Below, piece by piece: positions 44,084 through 52,679 of a DNA stretch of 64,000 nt. Position 1 is the first letter of the stretch. Each line of letters begins with the position of its first letter. Source of the DNA: Methylibium sp. NZG (GTDB lineage Bacteria > Pseudomonadota > Gammaproteobacteria > Burkholderiales > Burkholderiaceae_C); NCBI GenBank assembly GCA_001263235.1, contig LGRD01000005.1:92019-156018 (forward strand). The letters run 5' to 3'. The notes under the pieces were generated by a model. That model saw only the letters and a program-made list of their open reading frames with translations. It ran no database searches and was not told the DNA's origin. The translations under genes were made by a program, and so were the position numbers.

Positions 44084-44965
44084 TCAGCCGCGGCGGATCG
44101 ACGGGTGCCAGAACGTGGCGCGCCGCTCCAGCCAGCCCAGCGCTCCATATAGCAAGGAGCCTGCCAGCGCCGCCACCACGATCGCGGCCCACACCAGGCC
44201 CATGTTCATGCGCGCCGCTTCGGTCGAGATGCGAAAGCCCAGGCCCGCCGTCGGCGAGCCGAAGAACTCGGCCACGATGGCGCCGATCATCGCCAGCGTC
44301 GAGTTGATCTTCAGCGCGTTGAACACGAACGGCAGCGCCACCGGAATGCGCAGCGAGAGCAGCGTGCGCCAGTAGCCGGCGCCGTAGGAGCGCATCAGGT
44401 CGCGCTCCATGTGGCCGGCTTCCTTCAAGCCGGCGAGCGTGTTGACGAGCATCGGAAAGAAGGTCATCAGCACGACGACCGCGGCCTTGGAGTGCCAGTC
44501 GAAGCCGAACCACATCACCATGATCGGCGCGACGCCGACCAGCGGCACCGTGCTGGCCAATGCGGCCAGCGGCAACAGGCCGCGCTGCAGGAACGGGCTG
44601 CGGTCGATCAGCACGCCGGTGACAAAGCCCAGCCCGCAGCCCATCGCCAGGCCGATCAGCACCGAGTGCAACACCGTCTGCACGAAGTCGCCCGCCAGCA
44701 CGCCCCAGCCGGCCGCGAGCGACTGCGCGATCAGGCTCGGCGCGGGCAGCAGCACGCGCGGCACGTTGAAGGCCTGCGTCAGCAACTGCCAGAACAGCAG
44801 CACCCACGCGCCGAAGAGCAGCGGCGTGCCGTAGTGGACGAGCGCGTGGCCGGCGACGCTGCGCTCGTCGAATGCGGCGAGGCGGCGCACGCTCCAGACG
44901 GCCAGCGCGAGCAGTGCCGACAGGCCTGCGATCAAGCCGGCAAGCGGCCACTCGTTCAAGCTCAC
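44084..44965 (-). CDS. ABC transporter permease (second)
   Basis: 293 residues from GTG 44965, overlapping the upstream permease stop as GTGA. Six or seven membrane helices; the EAA loop region reads VNTLAGLKEAGHMERDLMRSYGAGYWRTL, which contacts the ATPase. BPD-type permease of the SsuC/TauC/ThiX group. Two different permease genes suggest a heterodimeric channel. A 141-bp gap separates it from the substrate-binding gene. Confidence 0.87.
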   Translation of the reverse strand: MSLNEWPLAGLIAGLSALLALAVWSVRRLAAFDERSVAGHALVHYGTPLLFGAWVLLFWQLLTQAFNVPRVLLPAPSLIAQSLAAGWGVLAGDFVQTVLHSVLIGLAMGCGLGFVTGVLIDRSPFLQRGLLPLAALASTVPLVGVAPIMVMWFGFDWHSKAAVVVLMTFFPMLVNTLAGLKEAGHMERDLMRSYGAGYWRTLLSLRIPVALPFVFNALKINSTLAMIGAIVAEFFGSPTAGLGFRISTEAARMNMGLVWAAIVVAALAGSLLYGALGWLERRATFWHPSIRRG

Positions 44966-45852
44966 CGACTTGCTCCTGGCTTCCCAGGCCTCATTCCCGG
45001 CGTCAGCCAACGCTCGGCCAACGCGACCGCGCCCGTCAACGCCAGCCCGAGCAGCGAGGCCATCACCAGCGCCGACCAGATCTGCACCGTGTTGCCGTAG
45101 TACGAGCCGGTCAGCAGCCGTGCACCGAGCCCGGCTTGCGCGCCGGTCGGCAACTCACCGACGATCGCACCCACCAGCCCCGCCGCGATGCCCACGCGCA
45201 GCGCCGGGAACAGGAACGGCAGCGAGGCGGGCACGCGCAACTTCCAGAACGCCTGGGGCTTCGACGCTGCATAGGTGTGCAGCAACTCCAGCTCCAGCAC
45301 GCCCGGCGAGCGCAAACCTTTCACCAGCGCCACCGTGACCGGGAAGAAGCACAAGTAGGCCGAGATGATCGACTTGGGGAACAGCCCCGTGAGCCCCATG
45401 CTGCCCAGAATCACGATGATGATCGGCGCGATGGCGAGCACCGGCACCGTCTGCGACGCGATGACCCACGGGAACAGGCTGCGGTCCAGGCTGCGCGAAT
45501 GCACGATCGCCACCGCCAGCAGCGCGCCCAGCAGCGTGCCCATCACGAAGCCCAGCAGCGTGGCCGACGCGGTAACGTACGCATGGAACAGCAGGTTGCG
45601 CGGCGAGCCGATCGGCCAGTCGACGATGGAGCTGATGAAGTCGCGCGCGATCTGGTGCGGCGCGGGCAACACCGGCCGGTCCATGGCCCACGTCAGGCGC
45701 ATCAAGTCGGCCGCGCCCCAGCCGGGCTGGTTGGACAGCACCCGCTCGATCACTTGCGGCGCGTTCAGCCACACCGCGGCGGCGTACCAGAGCAGCAGCA
45801 CGACGGCCAGTACGGTGGCGATGGGGCCGACGCGGTGCCAGAGGCTCCTCAC
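44962..45852 (-). CDS. ABC transporter permease (first)
   Basis: 296 residues from GTG 45852 (VRSLWHRVGPIATVL). The frame stays open further upstream, but that part is repeat-derived (peptides such as HPLPGGEG). Membrane helices start at VLAVVLLLWYAAAVWL; EAA loop: ALVKGLRSPGVLELELLHTYAASKPQAFWKL. The purine-rich segment just before the GTG belongs to a family-B repeat and may serve as the ribosome site. Partner of the second permease. Confidence 0.85.
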   Translation of the reverse strand: MRSLWHRVGPIATVLAVVLLLWYAAAVWLNAPQVIERVLSNQPGWGAADLMRLTWAMDRPVLPAPHQIARDFISSIVDWPIGSPRNLLFHAYVTASATLLGFVMGTLLGALLAVAIVHSRSLDRSLFPWVIASQTVPVLAIAPIIIVILGSMGLTGLFPKSIISAYLCFFPVTVALVKGLRSPGVLELELLHTYAASKPQAFWKLRVPASLPFLFPALRVGIAAGLVGAIVGELPTGAQAGLGARLLTGSYYGNTVQIWSALVMASLLGLALTGAVALAERWLTPGMRPGKPGASR

Positions 45853-45878
45853 TCCCTCTCCCCCTGGGAGAGGGTGGG
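45853..45878. repeat. family-B repeat unit at the permease start
   Basis: TCCCTCTCCCCCTGGGAGAG followed by GGTGGG, a short palindrome directly 5' of the permease GTG on the minus strand. Half of the same type of unit as in ggt. Confidence 0.7.
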
Positions 45879-45994
45879 GGCGAGACGGGGCTTTCGAGCC
45901 GCATGCGGCGAGCCCGTCGAGCGGCAGCGGCATGCAGGCCGCTGCGCGCACTGCAAGTGAGGGCTGGCGGCGGCGGGCCGCACTGTTGCGCGCG

Positions 45995-46041
45995 GGCCCC
46001 TCACCCCAACCCTCTCCCCAAAGGGGCGAGGGGGCCCTGCG
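45995..46041. repeat. family-B repeat unit at the ATPase end
   Basis: GGCCCCTCACCCCAACCCTC then TCCCCAAAGGGGCGAGGG. The ATPase stop (46001) lies inside it, so the last dozen residues of the ATPase (QGPLAPLGRGLG) come from the repeat. It forms an inverted pair with the unit at 45853. Confidence 0.75.
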
Positions 46042-46876
46042 AGGCGCCGCCGCCGGAGGTTTCGTGGCCATCGTGCAGTGCCAGCCGCACGCGGTGCGCG
46101 ATGTCGATGAACTCCGGCGTCTCGCGGATGTCCAGCGTGCGCTCGGCCGGCAGGCTCGACTCGATCACCTCGACGATGCGCCCCGGCCGCGGCGACATCA
46201 CGACGATGCGGGTGGACAAGAACACCGCTTCCGGAATCGAGTGCGTGACGAACACGACCGTGCGGCGCGCCGTCGTGGCGTCACCGCGCCACAGCGCCAG
46301 CAACTGCTCGCCCAGGCGATCGCGCGTGATCTCGTCGAGCGCGCCGAACGGCTCGTCCATCATCAGCAGTTGCGGCTCGAAGCCGAGCGCGCGTGCGATC
46401 GACACGCGCTGCTGCATGCCGCCCGACAACTGCCACGGGTACTTGCCTTCGAAGCCGCTCAGGCCCACGCGCGCGAGCTGCTCCAACGCGACCGCACGGC
46501 TCTTGTCGGTCGCCACGCTGTGGATCTCGAGCGGCAGGCGAACGTTGTCAAGCACCGTGCGCCACGGGAACAGCGCCGGCGCCTGGAACACGTAGCCGTA
46601 GGCGCGCGCCAGCCGCGCGTCGTGCGAGCTCATGCCGTTGACCAGCACGCGGCCCGACGTCGCCTGCTCCAGGTCGGCGATCACACGCAGCAGCGTGGTC
46701 TTGCCGCAGCCCGACGGGCCGATGAGCGAGATGAACTCGCCTTGGCGGATGTCCAGGCTGACTCGGTCGAGCGCGACGACCGGTTGCTCTTTGGCGGGGT
46801 AGATGACTGAAACATCTTCGACCTGCACGGTCGACGACGAAGCGCTTGCGTGCGCGTGAGCGGGAGGCGAAGTCAT
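46001..46876 (-). CDS. ABC transporter ATP-binding protein, NitT/TauT type
   Basis: 291 residues from ATG 46876 (ATGA overlap with the small upstream gene). Walker A GPSGCGKTT (53-61), Q loop VFQAPALFPW, signature LSGGMQQR, Walker B LLMMDEPFGALD and switch His in FVTHSIPEA. It energises the two downstream permeases. The C-terminal tail (about 12 residues) is encoded by a dispersed repeat and is probably non-functional. Confidence 0.92.
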   Translation of the reverse strand: MTSPPAHAHASASSSTVQVEDVSVIYPAKEQPVVALDRVSLDIRQGEFISLIGPSGCGKTTLLRVIADLEQATSGRVLVNGMSSHDARLARAYGYVFQAPALFPWRTVLDNVRLPLEIHSVATDKSRAVALEQLARVGLSGFEGKYPWQLSGGMQQRVSIARALGFEPQLLMMDEPFGALDEITRDRLGEQLLALWRGDATTARRTVVFVTHSIPEAVFLSTRIVVMSPRPGRIVEVIESSLPAERTLDIRETPEFIDIAHRVRLALHDGHETSGGGASQGPLAPLGRGLG

Positions 46877-47085
46877 TCGTCGGATCGGGCTTTCTCGGCA
46901 GGGGGCAAGGTAGGAGACTCGGGTTGAGAGGCGACGCCCTGCGTGCCAGCGGCCGCCGCGCGCTTGGCGGCCGCCGCAGCCTCCTGGTCGCGCTTCACAT
47001 CGCGCAGTTGCCACCAGCCGAACAGCAGCACGCCGCCGAAGACCAGCACGAGTTCGATCACGATGATCGGGAGGTGGTTGTCCAT
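46873..47085 (-). CDS. small single-pass membrane protein at the head of the ABC operon
   Basis: 70 residues. One N-terminal membrane helix (PIIVIELVLVFGGVLLFGWW) then a charged, Ala-rich cytoplasmic tail (KRDQEAAAAAKRAAAA). Its stop overlaps the ATPase ATG (ATGA), so it is translated with the transporter. I do not recognise the family; it may be an accessory subunit of the importer or an unrelated small membrane protein. Confidence 0.7.
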   Translation of the reverse strand: MDNHLPIIVIELVLVFGGVLLFGWWQLRDVKRDQEAAAAAKRAAAAGTQGVASQPESPTLPPAEKARSDE

Positions 47086-47243
47086 CGCGGGTTCGTCAGG
47101 CTGCGCTTTGGCGGCTCAAGGACAGTTTAGGGCAAGGCATTTTTGGAAAGGGGCTCGCGCACCGGCGCTCGCGGACTGGGCGCTTCCGCGGGCACCGGGT
47201 GGCGACGCAAGCCACGTGCCCGCATGCCGATGGTTCGTCGCTG

Positions 47244-48650
47244 CTACTGGTGCAGCTCGATCAACACCACCCGGTTCTCCGCCACCGGCCAGGTGCGGCC
47301 GACGATGCGCTCGCCGTTGAACTCGGCCACCACCGAGCGTGGCGGCGCCGCCGCCAGGCGCAGCGTGGACTGCGACACACCGGCCACGCCGGCCGGCACG
47401 CCGGGCGGCGGGCTCGCGCCGTCCAGGCTTAGACGGTCGCGCGGCACGCCGAAGTAGCCGCGCGGGCGGGTGAAGGTGAGCACCGAGCCGGCGGCCTTGT
47501 CGGCGTCGGTCAGCCGCGCGGCGCGCAGGTGGACGATGTTCGACGAGCGTGCAAACGGTGAGCGGTAGATGTGCGTGGTCGCAAAGCCCGGCATGCCGAT
47601 GACGAACTCGTACGCGGTTTTTGCGTCGACCGTGAACGGGCCCCACAGGCCGTCGGCGCCGACGGTCTGGCGGTGCACCGCTGCACCCTGGCGTTCGCCG
47701 GTGGCGGCATTCGTGGCGAACACTTCCACCGTGGCACCGGCCAGCGGCAGGTTGTTCACGAAGCTGCCGGCGCCGTTGTTCAGGCCCAGCCCGCTGACCT
47801 TGCCGTTCAGCACCACCCGGGCCTCGGGCGCGATCGCAAGCAGGGCTGGGGCCTTGCCGGTGATGAACCGGTAGCTCGCCTCGAAGGCCTGCGGGCTGAA
47901 CGAAGTCTCGCGGTGGTCGATGCCCGCGATCACCACGTTCAATGCGCCCTTCAACTCCGGGCTGTCGAAGCCGACGTTGGTGGGCGTGCCCTTGGCACCG
48001 ATCCACACGCCGTCGGGTTGGGCGAACTTGTCGTTGTTGTCGGAGCGGATCGTCATCCACTTCACGCCTGGGCTCACCTCATTGCCACCGAGCGCCGGGT
48101 TGTTGTTGAGCGCAGTCAGGAACGGGCCGGCGCCGTTGAACTCGCTGTTGGGCAAGCGCGCCTTGTCGGCCCATACACCGTGGTTGGGCGTGCCGCCGAG
48201 GATGGCGTGCGACACCTTGGCCATGCCGCCGCCATTGGCGATGTAGTTCCGAATCGCGTTGCCACCGCGCGAGTTGCCGAACAGCACCACCTGGCGCGCG
48301 CCGGTGCGCTGCAGCACCTTGTCTATCTCGGCGGACAGGAACTGCATCGCTTCGGTGGTGGAGGTGCGGCCGTCCTGCGGCTTCGTGTCGTCGTCGCGCG
48401 CCAGTGGGTAGGGCAGGTCGATCGCGTGCAGCCGCTCGCGCGGCCAGCCGTTGGACTCGAATCGCCACAGCGTGGTGTGCCACAGCGCGGCGGTGTCGCC
48501 GTTGCCGTGCACGAAGACGATGGGCGGCAGGTCGGCGGCCGAGGTGTCGCGCATCGACGGGTTGACGGCGCAGGCGCCGAGCAGCACCAGGGTGGCGATT
48601 GCGGTCGTTGCGGTTGCCAGCATTCGGCGGCGGTGGAGGGGAGTCGTCAT
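47244..48650 (-). CDS. alpha/beta-hydrolase lipoprotein
   Basis: 469 residues from ATG 48650, with AAGGAAGG upstream. Lipoprotein signal with lipobox LLGAC (Cys about 27). Hydrolase core: oxyanion HGNGD (49-53) and nucleophile Ser about 127 in LFGNSRGGN; GGTPNHGVW follows. A C-terminal beta-rich part (LPLAGATVEVFATN, SVVAEFNGERIVGRTW) resembles Ig-like or jelly-roll modules. Probably an outer-membrane or periplasmic lipase/esterase, perhaps polyester-acting; the substrate is not established. Confidence 0.83.
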   Translation of the reverse strand: MTTPLHRRRMLATATTAIATLVLLGACAVNPSMRDTSAADLPPIVFVHGNGDTAALWHTTLWRFESNGWPRERLHAIDLPYPLARDDDTKPQDGRTSTTEAMQFLSAEIDKVLQRTGARQVVLFGNSRGGNAIRNYIANGGGMAKVSHAILGGTPNHGVWADKARLPNSEFNGAGPFLTALNNNPALGGNEVSPGVKWMTIRSDNNDKFAQPDGVWIGAKGTPTNVGFDSPELKGALNVVIAGIDHRETSFSPQAFEASYRFITGKAPALLAIAPEARVVLNGKVSGLGLNNGAGSFVNNLPLAGATVEVFATNAATGERQGAAVHRQTVGADGLWGPFTVDAKTAYEFVIGMPGFATTHIYRSPFARSSNIVHLRAARLTDADKAAGSVLTFTRPRGYFGVPRDRLSLDGASPPPGVPAGVAGVSQSTLRLAAAPPRSVVAEFNGERIVGRTWPVAENRVVLIELHQ

Positions 48651-48736
48651 GAAAGGGCCTTCCTTCTGTGGCTTCAGCACGTTCCCGCACCGGGAATGCA
48701 TACTGATAATGTTGATACAAACAGTCGAGGTCTGCT

Positions 48737-48976
48737 GTGGCACTTCAAATCGCCAACCCTGTCGTCGTCAGCAAGGTCGAACGCCTGGCCAAGAGCACGG
48801 GGCTGAGCAAGACGGCGGTGGTCGACCGCGCACTCGACCTGATGCTGACCCAGACAGCGAGTGACACTCGCTCCGTCGGGCGCTTGTCGGCGTTGCTCGC
48901 GCAACTCGACCGCATTCCCGACCGGCCCGATGCGTCCGACCCGCTTGCGTGGGACGAACGCGGCTTGCCCAAATGA
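48737..48976 (+). CDS. vapB: VapB-like antitoxin (orphaned)
   Basis: 79 residues. [35 protein letters not shown] is the PSK/VapB ribbon-helix-helix pattern, and the C-terminal LDRIPDRP and [12 protein letters not shown] is the toxin-binding tail. Stop overlaps the ATG of the vapC remnant (ATGA, 48973-48976). Since the toxin is deleted internally, this antitoxin has no local partner. Confidence 0.83.
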   Translation: MALQIANPVVVSKVERLAKSTGLSKTAVVDRALDLMLTQTASDTRSVGRLSALLAQLDRIPDRPDASDPLAWDERGLPK

Positions 48977-49100
48977 TCGTCGCCGACACCTAAACTTCGG
49001 CGACGTGTTCAGCTACGGCCTTGCCAAGGTCCGCAACCTGCCGCTGCTGTTCAAGGGTGACGACTTTTCGCAGACCGACATCGTCGCAGCGGCAGCTTGA
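48973..49100 (+). pseudogene. vapC: vapC remnant with internal deletion
   Basis: The gene begins MIVADT, the normal VapC start, then meets TAA. From 48990, in another frame, the canonical VapC C-terminus follows: [29 protein letters not shown], ending TGA at 49100. Roughly 80-90 codons of the PIN-domain middle are missing at about 48990. No complete toxin can be made. Confidence 0.88.
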
Positions 49101-49147
49101 CGACTGGCGGCAACAACGGCACTACCCGGCACCACCCGGCGCCGCCT

Positions 49148-50131
49148 TCACAGATCGCCGGCACTCGGCAAGTCAGGCAAGCCCGGCCCGCTCAGGCGCG
49201 TGGCGGCACGCACACCGCGCAGTACCGAGGCGGCCATCACCTCGGCGGCCAGCGCGCCGATCAGCGTCACGTTGCCGGGCAGCCCGCTCGCGCCGGTGGC
49301 CAGCGCGAACAGGGTGTCGCCATCGGTCATCGTGTGCACCGGGTTGATGCTGCGCGCCAGGCCGTCGTGCGCCATCTGCGCCACCTTGTTGGCTTGCGCC
49401 TTGGTCAGCACCGCGTCGGTTGCGACCACGCCGATCGTGGTGGCCATGCCGGCTTGCATGTGGCCCGGCAGTTCGCCGCGCATCAGCGCTTGCATGCTGC
49501 CGAGCAGCGCCGCGCCGTCTGCGGTTCGCGCGCCGGCCAGCACACGGCCGGTAGCGGGGTCGACCACGTCGCCGATGGCGTTGACGGCCACCAGCGCGCC
49601 GACCGTGATGCCGCCGACCGTGATGGACGCCGTGCCGATGCCACCGCGCATCGCACGCTGGATGCCGAACAGCTTGCCGACCGTGGCGCCGGTGCCGGCG
49701 CCGACGTTGCCTTCAGCCGGCGCCGACGCGCTGGCGGCCTGGCAGGCCGCGTAACCCGCCGCCGCATCCGGGCGGATCGACGCGTCGCCGACCCACAGGT
49801 CGAACAGGATCGCACTCGGAACGATGGGAACGCGAGCGGGGCCGACCGGCACGCCCACGCCACGCTCGTCGAGCCAGCGCATCACGCCGCCGGCTGCGTC
49901 CAGCCCGAACGCGCTGCCGCCGGCCAGCAGCACCGCATGCACTTTTTCGACGGCGTTCAGCGGCGAGAGCAACTCCGTCTCGCGCGTGCCGGGCGCCGCG
50001 CCGCGCACATCGACGCCGCCGACCGCGCCGTCGGTGGTCAGGACCACAGTGCAGCCGGTCGGCCGGCGCGTTTCGGTGAAGTGGCCGACGCGGATGCCAG
50101 CGACGTCGGTGATCGCGCCGTTCGGGGTCAC
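49148..50131 (-). CDS. P1-family (DmpA-like) peptidase
   Basis: About 327 residues from GTG 50131; the open frame extends to 50209 but that part is repeat-encoded (VPGGEGWGEG). Signatures of the L-aminopeptidase D-esterase family: TDVAGIRVGHFT, LLAGGSAFGLDAAGGVMRWL, EGNVGAGTGATVGK and MATTIGVVATDA, which probably contains the autoprocessing nucleophile. Precursors self-cleave like Ntn hydrolases. Substrate (D-amino or beta-peptide) is unknown. The start codon abuts a family-B repeat. Confidence 0.83.
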   Translation of the reverse strand: MTPNGAITDVAGIRVGHFTETRRPTGCTVVLTTDGAVGGVDVRGAAPGTRETELLSPLNAVEKVHAVLLAGGSAFGLDAAGGVMRWLDERGVGVPVGPARVPIVPSAILFDLWVGDASIRPDAAAGYAACQAASASAPAEGNVGAGTGATVGKLFGIQRAMRGGIGTASITVGGITVGALVAVNAIGDVVDPATGRVLAGARTADGAALLGSMQALMRGELPGHMQAGMATTIGVVATDAVLTKAQANKVAQMAHDGLARSINPVHTMTDGDTLFALATGASGLPGNVTLIGALAAEVMAASVLRGVRAATRLSGPGLPDLPSAGDL

Positions 50132-50172
50132 CCCCTCACCCCAGCCCTCTCCCCCGGGTACAGAGGCGAGGG
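50132..50172. repeat. family-B repeat at the P1 peptidase start
   Basis: CCCTCACCCCAGCCCTCTCC followed by CCCGGGTACAGAGGCGAGGG. It lies directly upstream of the GTG on the minus strand, so the purine-rich minus strand could offer a ribosome site. It also separates the peptidase from the acyl-CoA dehydrogenase operon. Confidence 0.72.
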
Positions 50173-50201
50173 AGCCCGCATCTGGCCGCTGGCAAAGCTT
50201 C

Positions 50202-51335
50202 TCAAGCAAACACCCCCGCCGTGTCCTGCATGCGCGCGCTCACCTCGCCCAGGTGGTGCATCGTGTCGCCGAAGCTCATCTCCATCACCGTCAGGCGTTT
50301 GAAGTAGTGGCTGGCGATGTACTCGTCGGTCACGCCGATGCCGCCGTGCAGCTGGATGCACTGCTGGCCGACGAAGCGCATCGACTGGCCCAATTGCACT
50401 TTGGCCTGCGACAGTGCGCGGCGGCGTGCGGCAGGCGGGTCGCCCAACTTCATGGTCGCGAAGTAGCTCATCGAGCGAGCCAGCTCCAGGTTCATCTTCA
50501 CGTCGGCAATGCGGTGGCGCAGCGCCTGGAAGCTCGCCAGCGTGGCGCCGAACTGCTTGCGTGTGTTCATGTACTCCACGGTGATGGCGACCAGCTTGTC
50601 CATCACGCCCACCGCTTCGGCGCAGAGCGCGGCGATCGCCGCGTCGGCGGCCTGTTCGAGCAGCGCACCGCCGTCGGTGGTGATCAGCGTGGCGGGTGTC
50701 GATGAGAGCGTGAGCTCGGCCGCGCGGGCGCCGTCCTGCGTCGGGTAGCCACGCACCGTCACGCCTTTCGCCGCGCGCTCGACGAGGAACAAACCGATGC
50801 CGGCCGCATTACCGTCGGCGCCCGACAGCCGCGCCGGCACGATGAACGCGTCGGCCTCGTCGCCCGCGGGCACCACACTCTTGGTGCCGGTGAGCGCATG
50901 GCCGCCGGCCGCAGCCGCCGCGCGCGTCGTCACGTGGTGCAGCCGGTAGCGCGCCTTGCGCTCCTGGTGCGCCAGCACCACCAACGCGTCGGCCGAGGCT
51001 ATTTTGGGCAACCATGCCGCCTGCAACGCGGCCGGGGCGGCCGACAGCAGCGTCGGCACCACCAACGCGCCGTTGGCGTACGGCGCGTTCACCAGGCCGC
51101 GGCCGAGTTCTTCCATCACCACCATCGCCTCGACGGCACCGAAGCCCATGCCACCGTGCGCCTCGGGCACCGCCAGACCCGTGAGCCCGAGTTCGGCGAG
51201 TTCGCCATAGACCGCGCGGGTCGCGCCGCCGGCTTTGGCGATGCCGTGGCGGCGCTCGAACGAGAAGCCTTTTTCAACCCAGCGCGCCACCGCGTCGCGC
51301 AACGAAGCCTGGTCGTCGTTGAATTCGAAGTCCAT
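50202..51335 (-). CDS. acyl-CoA dehydrogenase, second subunit
   Basis: 377 residues from ATG 51335, GGGGAG upstream. Opens FEFNDDQASLRDAVARWVEK; AVPEAHGGMGFG, TRKQFGATLASFQALRHR and LHGGIGVTDEY are ACAD motifs. FAD-dependent alpha,beta-desaturation of an acyl-CoA. It starts 2 bp after the stop of the next acyl-CoA dehydrogenase, so the two probably form a heteromeric enzyme as in steroid- or aryl-acyl-CoA dehydrogenases. Here the usual catalytic Glu region is less conserved, so it may be the non-catalytic partner. Confidence 0.88.
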   Translation of the reverse strand: MDFEFNDDQASLRDAVARWVEKGFSFERRHGIAKAGGATRAVYGELAELGLTGLAVPEAHGGMGFGAVEAMVVMEELGRGLVNAPYANGALVVPTLLSAAPAALQAAWLPKIASADALVVLAHQERKARYRLHHVTTRAAAAAGGHALTGTKSVVPAGDEADAFIVPARLSGADGNAAGIGLFLVERAAKGVTVRGYPTQDGARAAELTLSSTPATLITTDGGALLEQAADAAIAALCAEAVGVMDKLVAITVEYMNTRKQFGATLASFQALRHRIADVKMNLELARSMSYFATMKLGDPPAARRRALSQAKVQLGQSMRFVGQQCIQLHGGIGVTDEYIASHYFKRLTVMEMSFGDTMHHLGEVSARMQDTAGVFA

Positions 51336-51337
51336 GG

Positions 51338-52555
51338 TCAGCTCCCCAGCACGGTTTGAGACACGATGTTTCGCTGCACTTCGTTGCTGCCACCGTAGAT
51401 CGTCGTCTTGCGGTAGTTGAAGTACGTGGCTGTGAGCGGCGCGCAGTGCGCGGCGCCGCCCGGCCAGGCGCCGCCGAGGGCCTGGTCGCCTTGCCAGCCG
51501 GCCTCCATCGCTTCCTTGATGAAGGGCGTGCTGTACGGGCCGCCGGCCAGCATCATCAGCTCGGTGTAGCGCTGCTGGATTTCGCTGCCGCGGATCTTCA
51601 ACAGCCCGGCCACGTCCAGGCTCTGTTTGCCGCCCTCGTTCTTGCTGCCGCGGTCGGCCGACACGACGCGCAGGATCAGCATCTCCAGCGCGACGATGTC
51701 CACTTCGAGCAGCGCGATCTGGTCGCGAAACCGGACGTCGTCGTACAGCCCCTCGACCTTGGCGATGCGCTTCAGCCGCTCCAACTCGCGCTTGGCGCGG
51801 TTCACCTCGCCGATGCCGGCGCGCTCGTGCGCGAGCAGGTATTTGGCGTAGGTCCAGCCCTTGTTCTCTTCGCCCACCAGGTTCTCGGCCGGCACCTCGA
51901 CGTTGTCGAACCAGACCTCGTTGACTTCGACGCTGCAGTCCAGCAGCACGATCGGGCGCACCGTCACGCCGGGGCTCTTCATGTCGATCAGCAAGAAGCT
52001 GATGCCGGTCTGCGGTTTGCCCTCGTTGCTGGTGCGCACCAGGCAAAAGATCCACTCGCCGTACTGGCCCAGCGTGGTCCAGGTCTTCTGGCCGTTGACG
52101 ACGAACGTGTTGCCTCGGCGCTCTGCCTTGCACTTGAGCGATGCGAGATCGGAGCCCGAGCCCGGCTCGCTGTAACCCTGGCTCCACCACACGTCGCCGC
52201 TCATGATGCCGGGCAGGTGGCGCTCCTGCTGCGCCTTGGAGCCGAAGGCCATGATCACCGGCGCCACCATCACCGGGCCGAATGGCACGATGCGTGGCGC
52301 ACCCGCCAGCGCACATTCCTCCTCGAACAGGTGCCGCTGCACGGCGGTCCAGCCCGGCCCGCCGAATTGCTGCGGCCACGCATAGCCGTGCCAGCCTTCC
52401 TTGCCAAGAATGCGCGCCCAGCGCTGCAGGTCGTCGCGCGACAGGTCCAGCGCGTGGTGCACCTTGTGGCTGATGTCCTTGGGCAGGTGGCCGCCCACCC
52501 AGGCGCGAATGCGCTCGCGGAAGGCTTGCTCTTCGGCGGTGAAATTGAGGTCCAT
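51338..52555 (-). CDS. acyl-CoA dehydrogenase, first subunit
   Basis: 405 residues from ATG 52555. Starts DLNFTAEEQAFRERIRAWVG; WSQGYSEPGSGSDLASL, INGQKTWT-like VVNGQKTWTTLG and the end GGSNEVQRNIVSQTVLG with a FAD-binding arm are typical. Heads the two-gene operon; divergent from an MFS gene. Probable large catalytic subunit of a heteromeric ACAD acting on a bulky acyl-CoA. Confidence 0.9.
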   Translation of the reverse strand: MDLNFTAEEQAFRERIRAWVGGHLPKDISHKVHHALDLSRDDLQRWARILGKEGWHGYAWPQQFGGPGWTAVQRHLFEEECALAGAPRIVPFGPVMVAPVIMAFGSKAQQERHLPGIMSGDVWWSQGYSEPGSGSDLASLKCKAERRGNTFVVNGQKTWTTLGQYGEWIFCLVRTSNEGKPQTGISFLLIDMKSPGVTVRPIVLLDCSVEVNEVWFDNVEVPAENLVGEENKGWTYAKYLLAHERAGIGEVNRAKRELERLKRIAKVEGLYDDVRFRDQIALLEVDIVALEMLILRVVSADRGSKNEGGKQSLDVAGLLKIRGSEIQQRYTELMMLAGGPYSTPFIKEAMEAGWQGDQALGGAWPGGAAHCAPLTATYFNYRKTTIYGGSNEVQRNIVSQTVLGS

Positions 52556-52679
52556 GCAGGGCTCCCGTGTCGGCATGACGCGCCGGCCCATCGCGGCCGG
52601 CAGCCCCGGGTTTTAGCACGACCGTGCGACACGGACCTGTCCCCGCCTTGACACGTCGCGCGCCGGAATAATCAGGGCG

